Assembly: GCA_964448055.1 (NCBI GenBank)
Contig: CAYUVB010000005.1
Coordinates: forward strand, 1 to 54,240
Direction of reading: 5' to 3'
Source: WANQ01 sp964448055
GTDB taxonomy: Archaea; Thermoproteota; Thermoprotei_A; Sulfolobales; WANQ01
Length of the DNA: 54,240 nucleotides
Part shown: positions 8,032 to 16,419 of the stretch, in pieces
How the letters are laid out: the number at the start of each line of letters is the position of its first letter
Numbering within the stretch: the stretch's first letter is position 1
The notes under the pieces: generated by a model
What the model saw: the letters and a program-made list of their open reading frames with translations, nothing else
The model's database searches: none
Told to the model about the DNA's origin: nothing
Program-made: the position numbers and the translations under genes

Positions 8032-8973
8032 ATGAGGTCTGTTAAGTTAATCTTATTAATAACTCTCCTAGCCATAGGGCTACTCACCCCAATAGCATTA
8101 GCATTTACAGTTACAGTAACAGTTGATCCCACGGGGGCAGTAAAAGTAGTTGTGAGTGGAGTAGAACCTAATAGTATTGTAGGATACGAGATAAGATACA
8201 AGGGAGACATAGTATGGGTTGACCAGCAAGTAGCTGATAGCACTGGTAAGGCTGAATCAACCTTCTATCTACCATCCTACGTTAATACTAGTGAACAATT
8301 AGATGTATATATAGCAGTAGCGAAGCCCGGGGATACGTATGCAGAGTATCTACACTTCCCGCTAATAGTGAAAATTACACCTATAACAACCACAACCACT
8401 ATAACCACGACTACAACACAAACAACTACTACAACCTATACTACTACGATCCCGAGAACTACAACAAGGGTCACAGTAATAACTTATACCACAACCACTA
8501 CTGAAACACGTACCGTACCAGTAACAGTGACTAAAACCTTTACAAGAACTATTACATCACCAACAACTACGACTATTACAACCACAACAGTATTACCACA
8601 AAACATAACTCTAACGACTACCATAGTCAGGGAGACTACAAGGACATTAATAACAACCTATACTACAACCATTGTTACAGAGAAAACCATAACAACTACA
8701 AGAGAAGTACCGGTAACAACAACTGTAACGACTACAAAAATTGAAACAGTCCCAACAACCGTAACCACAACAGTTGAAAAGACTGTAACAACAGCTATCC
8801 CGACAACCATAACCACAACACATACAACGGTATCGCCAACGACAATAGTATCAACATCAACAGTAACCAGGGAAATAATTCCAACATGGGCCACGGTTAC
8901 CATTGGCGTTCTAGCCGTCATAGCAATAGTTGCAGGAGTTATAGCGGCTAGATACCTTACGGCAAGAAGTTGA
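8032..8973 (+). CDS. Thr-rich stalked surface protein with C-terminal anchor
   Basis: 313 residues. A signal peptide (residues 1-24, cleaved near IALA-F) precedes a small beta domain (25-115). Then comes a stalk of about 165 residues made almost only of Thr, Val, Ile and Pro (TTTTITTTTTQTTTTTYTTT pattern), and last a membrane helix (about 285-308) with a basic tail. This is the layout of archaeal S-layer-associated, heavily O- or N-glycosylated stalk proteins. Codons in the stalk are ACA/ACC/ACT mixed, not a recent perfect repeat. ATG 8032 has GGTGAG just upstream. Glycosyltransferase genes lie 4-5 kb downstream. Confidence 0.75.
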   Translation: MRSVKLILLITLLAIGLLTPIALAFTVTVTVDPTGAVKVVVSGVEPNSIVGYEIRYKGDIVWVDQQVADSTGKAESTFYLPSYVNTSEQLDVYIAVAKPGDTYAEYLHFPLIVKITPITTTTTITTTTTQTTTTTYTTTIPRTTTRVTVITYTTTTTETRTVPVTVTKTFTRTITSPTTTTITTTTVLPQNITLTTTIVRETTRTLITTYTTTIVTEKTITTTREVPVTTTVTTTKIETVPTTVTTTVEKTVTTAIPTTITTTHTTVSPTTIVSTSTVTREIIPTWATVTIGVLAVIAIVAGVIAARYLTARS

Positions 8974-9073
8974 TAGGTTTTTAAGGAGAACTTATTTTTA
9001 CCTCCTTACTTAATAAATAAAGCAGTATTACTTATCTTATTAGTATCTCTCCTTAATTTCATCTTAGTAATAG

Positions 9074-9080
9074 TTATATA
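9074..9080 (+). promoter_or_regulatory. TATA box before the frameshifted secreted-protein gene
   Basis: TTATATA about 36 bases before ATG 9116, with AGGAGA just before that ATG. An intact promoter and ribosome site argue that the gene was recently or still is expressed. Confidence 0.4.
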
Positions 9081-9115
9081 GAATAGCTTTAACTAGTTTA
9101 TCTCTAGGAGATAGA

Positions 9116-9576
9116 ATGAGGTTAGAGCTTATGCGCAAAACAATACTATTATTATTGTTAACGATAATAGTTGTCAGCATTATATCACCTATATCACTAG
9201 CATATTCGATGTAGCTAATAATTTACTAGATTATACTAAGAACTCTATTAAGGAAATATCTATAGGTGGTAGTGAATCTATTAATACATCATTTAACCAA
9301 GATGTTGGTATTCTAATAACATTGTTCCGTGGAACACCTTGTACACAGTACAACGTGGAAATAGTAGACGGGGATCCTGGTGATGATGGTATAGTAAGGG
9401 TTAGGATTACAAGGTATTATACAAGTGATGTATGTGTGCAAGTCGTACCAAAAGATAATCTATATGTAGCATTAATTGTCGTGAGAAATCCGGGTTTACA
9501 GCATTTCAAGTTATACATAGAGTACAATGATGGTACTAGGACCAGTATAATAGAACTAGACGTATTTAGTAGTTAA
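9116..9576 (+). pseudogene. Small secreted protein with a -1 frameshift after its signal peptide
   Basis: ATG 9116 opens a perfect signal peptide (RKTILLLLLTIIVVSIISPI then SLAYS) that stops at TAG 9212-9214. One frame back, the reading continues from about 9200 without a stop to TAA 9574-9576: IFDVANNLLDYTKNSIKEIS, then a beta-rich part with two Cys (TPCTQYNVE, SDVCVQVVP). Adding one base near 9200-9211 gives a protein of about 153 residues. It may be a real pseudogene, a base missed in sequencing, or programmed frameshifting. The TTG at 9322 gives only the C-terminal 84 residues and is unlikely to be the true start. Confidence 0.7.
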
Positions 9577-9890
9577 GGTTGGTGAGTAAAAGAGTAGTAT
9601 AGTATATTGTATAATGGGATATAGATACTGTATACCCTGACTAGAATTTTATTGGGAAATACAGTGTATATAATAGATGGCTTCTTAATTTATTTTTGCC
9701 TTATTCGTCTCCTCTAATGATTTCCACCATATAGTTTATATCTATTCTATCAAGAGTATTGATGATTTCTTTACATTTAATACGTGTTTAAGCACTTCTG
9801 AAATACTTAATGACGTTTTAGTCTTATTAACGCTGGATGTATTTTTGTTATTGAGTTAACAGTTTTTCTAGGGGTAACTTTTACTTACTA
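9577..9890. other. Intergenic region without a supported gene
   Basis: 314 AT-rich bases. I see no ORF of useful length, RNA box or strong dyad. It probably holds only the 3' end of the secreted-protein transcript and the promoter of the gene at 9891. Confidence 0.5.
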
Positions 9891-10553
9891 GTGGAGGTTT
9901 TCTTGGGGGTTACTTGGAGGTATAATGTTGTAGTTAAGTTATTGTCCTACATGGGTTTGTTTGCACCATTGAGTCCATTACATGTTCCTTTTGCTTTAGT
10001 TTTAGCGTATAATGTTATCAGAGAACGGTCCTTTAGTATGATGCTTACCGTTATGATTGCCTTGGTATCGAGTATTCTAGTTCTAATAGGATTACCGTAT
10101 GCTTTACCAATAGTAGTGTTGAGTTATCTAGTTCCACTCATAGTCAAGGTGAAAGAATTCAGATTACAGTTATTGGGCTTTATCGTATTACAGTTATTGT
10201 CTCTAGTTACTATATTTAATGGTGTTGGTGATTTATGGAGTTTTATTAACAAGGTGAAAACATGGGTAAATACAACATCATCTTCTGAAGTAGTTATCTT
10301 CTATCTTGCTACGTTAACTTCAGCTATACTTATAGAGTACGCTTCTATTATTAGGCACTGGATAAGTCAGGCACAGTACTTTAAGGAGAACCCTGGGGCT
10401 ATTCCGATAATATTGTTTATGGCATCACTTATAGGAGCAGCAATATTATTAGCTTGTGGTAATGAAAGAGTTGCTAACAGGATTGCTGAACTAGCATATT
10501 ACTACTTAGTGATAGGGGTTGTACTTCAATTAGTAACTACAGTAAAATCCTAG
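9891..10553 (+). CDS. Polytopic membrane protein of unknown function
   Basis: 220 residues with six or seven predicted helices (for example near 15-40, 48-78, 85-110, 135-155, 170-190, 200-217). No motif is recognised. The start is GTG 9891. The large membrane protein at 10587 follows after 33 bases on the same strand, so the two are probably one operon. Together with the GT-C-like neighbour it may serve polysaccharide or glycoprotein export, but this is context only. Confidence 0.6.
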   Translation: MEVFLGVTWRYNVVVKLLSYMGLFAPLSPLHVPFALVLAYNVIRERSFSMMLTVMIALVSSILVLIGLPYALPIVVLSYLVPLIVKVKEFRLQLLGFIVLQLLSLVTIFNGVGDLWSFINKVKTWVNTTSSSEVVIFYLATLTSAILIEYASIIRHWISQAQYFKENPGAIPIILFMASLIGAAILLACGNERVANRIAELAYYYLVIGVVLQLVTTVKS

Positions 10554-10586
10554 GAAGCAAAACTTATTTTCAATGCAACATTTTAG

Positions 10587-12305
10587 GTGTATGGTGTCTT
10601 AACTTTGAATACATCAAGGTCATGGACCAACCACGTTACTATAGCATTACTAATATATTCTATCATTGTCAGCTTAGTACATATTCTAGGGCATTTAGGT
10701 TATAAGTACTACGTAACGATCCATAGAATAACAATGTATGCAACAATATCTGTCCCTGCAATGGTGCTCATCTCGTCATATATTACATTTATCTTAGCCG
10801 TAGCTTTGATCTCAATTAGGTTATCCAGGAAACTATTTATCTTACTAACACTTTCATCCATGCTACTAGTTTTATTAGGTATTCTTTGCATGCCTTACTA
10901 TATATCATTTACAGTGTTAATCATATCGGTATTAGCACTCTATGTAGCTACTACTAAACTAAATTATACTATTCTGGAAGGTTTAACAATACTATTAGTA
11001 ACCATAGAGTTTTTATCATTACTCTTCTGGACTACACTGATAATAGGCTACACCATTAGGCCATTAGAAGTATTAGCCATATTGTCTACGAGTATTTGGG
11101 GATCTATACAATGGGCTACGCCTATCCTTCTTCTACTCATACTGTATAGCTGGATACTTAATCCATTAATTCAGAAATATATTGATTTACTTAGAAGATA
11201 TGCACCAAGAGTGTACTACATGATATTTAGGCTAAGAAAGAGTATTGATAGTCCTATCAGTATAAGCTTCAACGAGAAAATATTACTGTTCCTAGGATTA
11301 ATTTTATCGATTATACTGTATACTATACCTTATTTACCAACAATAAATCCTAGAGGTGTCCCAGTAAATGTCGACTGGATATATTACTATCGTTGGCTGA
11401 ATAATATGGATAAAGAAGGCTTCATGTGGGCTTTCTATGAAAGATCAGATAGATTTCTATATCTATGGATACTTTATGGGTTAAAGCAACTACTACATAT
11501 AGATAACTATGTATTAGCGGTATACCATAATATAGCGTTGAGCTTAATACTTACATTATCTGTATGGTATTTTGTAAAAGAACTTTACGGAAGTAGGATA
11601 GCTGGTTTAGCCGCCTTACTAACCCCTCTATCACATCAATCCCTAGGCTTTTTCTATGGGGGTTTTCAAGCAAATCACTTCACTCTCTCATTGATGTACG
11701 TGGCTATGGGGCTTCTAGTTAAACCGTCACCGAAGAGGATAATAATGTCAACTATAATCTTAGCCCTAACACCGTTTATGCATCCATGGACTTGGATACA
11801 TATGGTATCAGCTATTGTAATCTATATTTTATATACATGGGTTAAGCATAGAAAAGTGAGTAGTAGCCATAAGATTGTTATTGCTGCTATAATAGTCATA
11901 GCATTAACTAGGCAGTTGATAGGTGGATGGGTTCTTCAACCACTACGTGTTATAGAGCCTAGTCCTCAGAGAATTCAAGGCACTTTACCACTAGTTAAAG
12001 GGTTACTACATGGTTTTTCCTATTATCTATGGGGTGTACTTAATATACCGTTGTTGTACATTTACGTAGTATTAGCGTTATATGCGTTTAACAAGTCTAT
12101 GGACTTGTTGAGGTCCATATATGTTGCTTCCTCGATAATTTTACCTATAGCAGGTACTGTACCATTAATAAGGTTGGCAATAAATACTCCCTTCGAAATA
12201 GATGCAGTTAATGTTATGTCTAGTCGAAAGTGTTTATTAGTCCTATTAATTGTCGTACTACTAAGTAATGGTTTAAGGATGTGTGTAAACTCCATAGGAG
12301 CATGA
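10587..12305 (+). CDS. Large polytopic membrane protein, GT-C glycosyltransferase-like
   Basis: 572 residues with at least 12 membrane helices. The second half (from about residue 235) begins a helix, then an outside loop with NVDWIYYYRWLNNMDKEGF, followed by a Tyr/Phe-rich stretch and LYLWILYGLKQLL. An acidic first loop followed by such a helix array is the layout of GT-C lipid-linked glycosyltransferases (ArnT/PMT/AglB-like). I see no exact family motif, so the call is tentative. The start is GTG 10587. Operon with 9891-10553 is likely. Confidence 0.55.
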   Translation: MYGVLTLNTSRSWTNHVTIALLIYSIIVSLVHILGHLGYKYYVTIHRITMYATISVPAMVLISSYITFILAVALISIRLSRKLFILLTLSSMLLVLLGILCMPYYISFTVLIISVLALYVATTKLNYTILEGLTILLVTIEFLSLLFWTTLIIGYTIRPLEVLAILSTSIWGSIQWATPILLLLILYSWILNPLIQKYIDLLRRYAPRVYYMIFRLRKSIDSPISISFNEKILLFLGLILSIILYTIPYLPTINPRGVPVNVDWIYYYRWLNNMDKEGFMWAFYERSDRFLYLWILYGLKQLLHIDNYVLAVYHNIALSLILTLSVWYFVKELYGSRIAGLAALLTPLSHQSLGFFYGGFQANHFTLSLMYVAMGLLVKPSPKRIIMSTIILALTPFMHPWTWIHMVSAIVIYILYTWVKHRKVSSSHKIVIAAIIVIALTRQLIGGWVLQPLRVIEPSPQRIQGTLPLVKGLLHGFSYYLWGVLNIPLLYIYVVLALYAFNKSMDLLRSIYVASSIILPIAGTVPLIRLAINTPFEIDAVNVMSSRKCLLVLLIVVLLSNGLRMCVNSIGA

Positions 12306-12319
12306 ATCAATTATTGTCC

Positions 12320-12634
12320 TTATTTATTAGAAGTTTTTCCTTGCTCTTCACTTCTTTTCTCCTTTTCTTCTTCTTGCTTTATTTCCTGTTCCAATTTCTT
12401 TAGCTCTTGTTCTAATTCTTTTTCTATTTCTTCTATGGGTTTGGGTGGTGGTGTTGTGGCTAATGTGTATCCTATCCAGCTGAGTATGCCGAATACTGCT
12501 GCTATTGCTATGAAGCCTGTTAGCTTTAGTACTAGCTCCCACCATTGGGTAAAGAATACAAGCCAGCCGTAGACGAGTATAACTATAACTGATACAACTA
12601 GTAATGCTCCACCAATTAGCTGATCCTTATTCAT
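12320..12634 (-). CDS. Small membrane protein with charged coiled-coil tail
   Basis: 104 residues: two membrane helices (about 7-29 and 33-58), then a cytosolic tail of Glu and Lys (EEIEKELEQELKKLEQEIKQ) that should form a coiled coil. No family is recognised. It converges with the large membrane protein gene, 14 bases away. The heptad-like tail suggests a scaffold or oligomerising role. Confidence 0.6.
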   Translation of the reverse strand: MNKDQLIGGALLVVSVIVILVYGWLVFFTQWWELVLKLTGFIAIAAVFGILSWIGYTLATTPPPKPIEEIEKELEQELKKLEQEIKQEEEKEKRSEEQGKTSNK

Positions 12635-12820
12635 GTGATCAAGCCTCTAACAAGATGATAGACTCTACCAGGTATTGTAGATGGTAGTTAAATTAAAACT
12701 TTATGGCTTAGTCAGCAAAGCAGTATTTTATATGCCTAGTTCGAGATAGAATAAGCTTCACTATGAGGACAACACGTTAGCTTAGTAGAGTTTAAGTATA
12801 GTAATAGATAGTTGTAAACA

Positions 12821-13573
12821 TTGAATACAAAATGGATACCTCTTCTAGATTGGGTAGAGACTTATACTTTTTACCTTGTATTTAAGTTAATATGTTACGT
12901 GAGTTACAAGGTAAGTAAGGCTTTGGCTGGAATCTCTATTGTCACCACAACTTACAATGAGTGTGAGTATGTTAGGCCTTTTGTTGAACGTGTTAGGAGG
13001 GCGATGTCTGGGATAAACCATGAGATAATTATTGTTGATGATTGTTCTACGGATGGTACCTATGAGTTAGCTTTAAGGTATGCTGATAAAGCATTACTAG
13101 TTAAACGCGTTGGGCAGACCAGGGGTTTACTAGAGGGTATTAGGGCTTCTAGTTACCCTATAGTAGTTACACTGGATGTCGACTTAGAGAATCCTCCTGA
13201 ACTCATACCTGTCCTTGTAAAAGAGTTCATTGATAAAGGCTATGACCTACTTATTGCTTCTAGGCTATGGTTGCCCCGGGTTTCTGAGAGACTTGCCTCA
13301 GCTATACTTGGTAGGATTATTGGGGTTCACGATGTTTTCTCTAATTTCAGGGTCTATAAGAGGGATTTGTTTAAGGGTGTCAAATTAGTTCTTGGTGAAA
13401 CATTTGGGGCTGAGCTACTAGTATATGCGTGGAGGAAGGGCTATAGGATCGGAGAGTACTTCTATGATCCTCCTCCAAGGAGGGTTAGGCCTAGGATTGG
13501 TGGTAGGCTAAAAGCTAATGTGAGGATAACGTATGCTATGTTGAAGACCTTACTGTACACCCTTTGTTCATAG
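12821..13573 (+). CDS. GT2 family glycosyltransferase (dolichol-phosphate-sugar synthase-like)
   Basis: 250 residues. The GT-A fold is clear: ISIVTTTYNECEYVRPFVE (about 39-57), HEIIIVDDCSTDGTYE, and the metal-binding DVDLENPPELIPVLV. This resembles DPM1-like enzymes that move a sugar from NDP-sugar to a polyprenyl phosphate for surface glycosylation. There are no C-terminal membrane helices, so it acts at the inner membrane face as a peripheral protein. The start is TTG 12821. TTTAAGTAT at 12790-12798 is a plausible TATA box and would give a nearly leaderless mRNA. Confidence 0.85.
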   Translation: MNTKWIPLLDWVETYTFYLVFKLICYVSYKVSKALAGISIVTTTYNECEYVRPFVERVRRAMSGINHEIIIVDDCSTDGTYELALRYADKALLVKRVGQTRGLLEGIRASSYPIVVTLDVDLENPPELIPVLVKEFIDKGYDLLIASRLWLPRVSERLASAILGRIIGVHDVFSNFRVYKRDLFKGVKLVLGETFGAELLVYAWRKGYRIGEYFYDPPPRRVRPRIGGRLKANVRITYAMLKTLLYTLCS

Positions 13574-13577
13574 CGGT

Positions 13578-14060
13578 CTAGGTAAGCTTTTCTACGAGTT
13601 TGAGTATTCTGTTTTGCTCCTCTCTAGTTAACGTGCTCCAGTAGTCTATGCCTACGATGTTCTCTACAAGGCCAGTAAATGATCTCTCATCATATGTGAG
13701 AAGGTAGTTTATTCCATACTCTCTAATCACAGCTACCGTTATAGCATCCGTGTAGCTAAACCCCTTTCTCGAAATATTCTCCTTAAATATCCTTAAAGCT
13801 TTTTCTTCTATTTCTCTATCAGTATAAAGTACTTTGATTAAATCTCTATCTATGAAGACTTCTATGAATGCATTAGCTGTTTTATACGATAACTTATATT
13901 TAAGGATATTTAATGTCTCATCTAGTATGTGGTTTGTAATAAATGCTCTCCCCCATTTACCCTCAATTAAATGTACAATCAATGCTAAGGAATCTAGATG
14001 ATACCTATCCTTTAAGCTATAAAAGGCAAAGAATACACCAGTATCAACAATTACGGTCAA
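13578..14060 (-). CDS. vapC: VapC-type PIN-domain ribonuclease toxin
   Basis: 160 residues. MTVIVDTGVFFAFYSLKD carries the first Asp (Asp6), HILDETLNIL the Glu, FSYTDAITVAVIREY the third and LLTYDERSF the fourth acidic residue. All PIN active-site positions are present. Its ATG overlaps the stop of the upstream ribbon-helix-helix gene (14057-14060), so it is a vapBC operon of the RHH-antitoxin type, unlike the AbrB types at 2.3 and 5.1 kb. Confidence 0.85.
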   Translation of the reverse strand: MTVIVDTGVFFAFYSLKDRYHLDSLALIVHLIEGKWGRAFITNHILDETLNILKYKLSYKTANAFIEVFIDRDLIKVLYTDREIEEKALRIFKENISRKGFSYTDAITVAVIREYGINYLLTYDERSFTGLVENIVGIDYWSTLTREEQNRILKLVEKLT

Positions 14061-14302
14061 CTATTTCCACCGTAGAGATACTTGTCTACCTCTCTTGCAT
14101 CGGTCTCGCCTATATCCTTAGCATATTTAAGTGATGACAATACTATATTCAAGTCACCTTTGTATTTATCAATTTCCTTTTCAGCAATACTTAGTACTCG
14201 TCTCAAAGCTTCAGCAATACTTTCAACACCCATAAGTTTAGCTAATTTCTCAAGTCTCTTCTTATCTTCCAATGATATTCTAATCGTAGTATACTTTGAC
14301 AT
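14057..14302 (-). CDS. vapB: Ribbon-helix-helix (CopG/Arc-type) antitoxin
   Basis: 81 residues. The N-terminal strand YTTIRISLEDKKRLEKLAKL and helix (to about residue 45) form an RHH domain; the acidic C-terminus (EKEIDKYKGDLN onwards) should wrap the PIN partner. It overlaps vapC by four bases. Autoregulation is expected for the family; the region upstream of 14302 is AT-rich and contains ACTACATGTAGTA near 14352, a palindrome that could be its operator. Confidence 0.8.
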   Translation of the reverse strand: MSKYTTIRISLEDKKRLEKLAKLMGVESIAEALRRVLSIAEKEIDKYKGDLNIVLSSLKYAKDIGETDAREVDKYLYGGNS

Positions 14303-14427
14303 ACCTACACACCTCAGATATATCTTAGTATAAACAGCTAAATAAATACTACTACATGTAGTAATTACTACACATCTGTACTACATCGAGGATAACACTA
14401 TATGCTTCTATATCAAGCTTACTTCTA

Positions 14428-14435
14428 GGAGGTGG
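14428..14435 (+). promoter_or_regulatory. Shine-Dalgarno site that decides the racemase start
   Basis: GGAGGTGG overlaps the most upstream in-frame GTG codons (14432, 14435) and lies five bases before GTG 14441. That later GTG, giving VKAIGIVGGLSP, is therefore the better start. Confidence 0.6.
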
Positions 14436-14440
14436 TGGTT

Positions 14441-15130
14441 GTGAAAGCCATAGGTATCGTTGGTGGCTTAAGTCCTGAATCAACGATACTATACTATAAG
14501 ACTATCATCGAGGAGTATAGGAGGAGATTTGGTAATGAATACTATCCTATCATAATAATCTACAGTGTAAATTTCGGTGAGTTCACGAGGCTTGTAGAAG
14601 AAGGCAAGCATATGGAGGCTGCTAACCTACTCATAGAAGCTGTTAAAGCTCTACACAGGGCTGGTGCTGATTTCGCGTTAATTGCTGCTAATACGCCACA
14701 CATGTTCTTTGACTATATTAGAACTCATTCACCTATACCGTTGCTAAGTATTATTGATGCCTTAGCAGAAGAGTTGAAGAAAGATAACATTAGGGAGGTC
14801 GGGTTACTTGGTACTAAGTTTACGTTAACACAAGGATTCTATGTTGAAGGCCTTAGAAAGCATGGTATTAAAGCAATAGTTCCCGATCCCGAAGACATAG
14901 AGGTGGTTAACAAGATAATTTATGGTGAACTAGTAAAAGGTGTTGTAAAGAAAGAATCAAGGGATAAGCTAGTAGAGATTATTAGAGAACTTGTTGCAAA
15001 GGGAGCTAAAGGGATAGCATTAGCTTGTACAGAACTACCATTATTGATTAGTGGTGAAGTCGATGGTGTAAAACTTTATGATACTGCTAGAATACATGCG
15101 GTTAGGGCGTTAGAGTTCTCTTTGAAGTAA
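14441..15130 (+). CDS. Aspartate/glutamate racemase family protein
   Basis: 229 residues. GIVGGLSPESTILYYK at the N-terminus, ANTPHMFFDYI at about 84 and ALACTELPLL at about 193-202 define the Asp/Glu racemase superfamily. These enzymes use two acid/base residues, usually two Cys. Here the second Cys (196) is present, but the first position, just before Asn-Thr, is Ala83. Some members have Thr there and are selective racemases; Ala is unusual and may abolish or narrow racemase activity. The gene stands alone, and its start is chosen from the Shine-Dalgarno site. Confidence 0.75.
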   Translation: MKAIGIVGGLSPESTILYYKTIIEEYRRRFGNEYYPIIIIYSVNFGEFTRLVEEGKHMEAANLLIEAVKALHRAGADFALIAANTPHMFFDYIRTHSPIPLLSIIDALAEELKKDNIREVGLLGTKFTLTQGFYVEGLRKHGIKAIVPDPEDIEVVNKIIYGELVKGVVKKESRDKLVEIIRELVAKGAKGIALACTELPLLISGEVDGVKLYDTARIHAVRALEFSLK

Positions 15131-15212
15131 AGTATAGTACTATAATATTCTCGCTACCTCCTATGTTAGAATACCTCTTTAACTAACGTAAGGTTTAACA
15201 CTAATTTTTAAA

Positions 15213-15245
15213 GTTCCGGTGCGGAACCTAGTTCCGGTGCGGAAC
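15213..15245. promoter_or_regulatory. Tandem palindromes (operator) before the ATPase gene
   Basis: GTTCCGGTGCGGAAC occurs twice, at 15213-15227 and 15231-15245, separated by CTA. Each copy is an inverted repeat GTTCCG-GTG-CGGAAC. The pair lies between an AT-rich TATA-like run (about 15202-15211) and the TTG start at 15247, right over the expected transcription start. A repressor site is the natural reading. Confidence 0.7.
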
Positions 15246-15246
15246 T

Positions 15247-16272
15247 TTGCTTTTTGATCTTAGACCTAAGACTTCTAGAAAGGAGCTTTTTAATAGAGAA
15301 GAAGAACTTAACATACTTGACAAAGCCGTAGACCATGGTGACCCATTAATACTAGTTCTTGGTATAAGAAGAATAGGTAAGACTTCTCTACTCAAATCAT
15401 TTCTTGAAAAATGGTATGGTATCTATATAGATATGCGTGGTGTAAGAAGAGAAGCTGATCTTTATGACAGAATTAGTGAAGGTATATCAAGTAGAATAGG
15501 TATGTTGAAGAACATTATCGAGGGTATTCGTGGAATTAAAGTACTTGGCGTTGAGGTTGAGATTAAGTGGAAGGGAAAAGATTCCATAAGTCTTTTAGGA
15601 CTACTTGAAGAGCTTAATAAAAAAGGAGAAAGAATAGTAGTAGTTTTTGATGAAGCACAATTAATACGCGTACCTATTTCTACAGAGATAAAGTATGCAA
15701 TAGCTTATACCTATGATCACCTAGAAAACATAACCATAATTCTAAGTGGTTCGGAGATAGGCTTATTAAGAGATTTTATAGGTATAGAGAACCCTAATTC
15801 ACCTCTATACGGTAGGTATGCTCTAGAATTAATAGTTGAAAGATTCCCCATAGATCTCTCATTAGAGTTCCTACAACAAGGATTTAGAGAACTAGGTATA
15901 AGTATCGATAGAAGTATTATCGAGGATGCAGTAAGAATATTTGATGGTATTGTTGGATGGCTCGTATTCTTTGGTAGGTCATATGTAGATGGAATCAAAG
16001 ACATAAATAGGATACTTGATATAGCAGTCCAATTAGCAATTAAGGAACTAGGTAAGCTAGGTAAGAGAGAAAAATTGGTACTAAAGGCTATAGCTGAAGG
16101 AGCAAAATCATGGTCTTCAATAAGAAGATACATTGAGGAAAAAGAGAGGGTGACAATACCTAAATCATCGCTAACAAGGATTATAAGGAGACTAGAAAAA
16201 CTAAGCATAATAAAGAACTATCAATTCCTAGACCCAATATACAGAGAAGCAGCTAGAAGATTAAGGCCATGA
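15247..16272 (+). CDS. Archaeal AAA-type ATPase (archaeal ATPase family)
   Basis: 341 residues. Walker A is LGIRRIGKTSLLKSF (about 37-51), Walker B is IVVVFDEAQLI (about 130-140), and a sensor-like LSGSEIGLL follows. The C-terminus is a winged helix (SSIRRYIEEK, SSLTRIIRRLEKLSII). These STAND/MNS-like ATPases are abundant in crenarchaea; their role is unknown and often linked to mobile or defence regions. The TTG start at 15247 is one base after the tandem palindromes, so the mRNA is probably almost leaderless and tightly repressed. A second, DUF234-type member is at 45147. Confidence 0.85.
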   Translation: MLFDLRPKTSRKELFNREEELNILDKAVDHGDPLILVLGIRRIGKTSLLKSFLEKWYGIYIDMRGVRREADLYDRISEGISSRIGMLKNIIEGIRGIKVLGVEVEIKWKGKDSISLLGLLEELNKKGERIVVVFDEAQLIRVPISTEIKYAIAYTYDHLENITIILSGSEIGLLRDFIGIENPNSPLYGRYALELIVERFPIDLSLEFLQQGFRELGISIDRSIIEDAVRIFDGIVGWLVFFGRSYVDGIKDINRILDIAVQLAIKELGKLGKREKLVLKAIAEGAKSWSSIRRYIEEKERVTIPKSSLTRIIRRLEKLSIIKNYQFLDPIYREAARRLRP

Positions 16273-16419
16273 GCGAATATGTTAAAGAATGGTATTAACA
16301 ACATCAAACTTCACGTAACAATTCATGGTAATGATAAAATAACTCTTTTCTTAGTTTTCAAAACACTATGTATCAGTAGGCTAAAGACTGGTCAAGGAGG
16401 AGTATAAGGGTGGGAAATA

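Noticed and set aside
8658..8921. Val-rich ORF opposite the Thr stalk
   Set aside because: It is the antisense of Thr codons and has no start context or homologue.
9322..9576. 84-residue ORF starting at TTG 9322 as a separate gene
   Set aside because: Its frame is open for 200 bases upstream and joins a signal peptide by a one-base shift, so it is the end of a larger gene.
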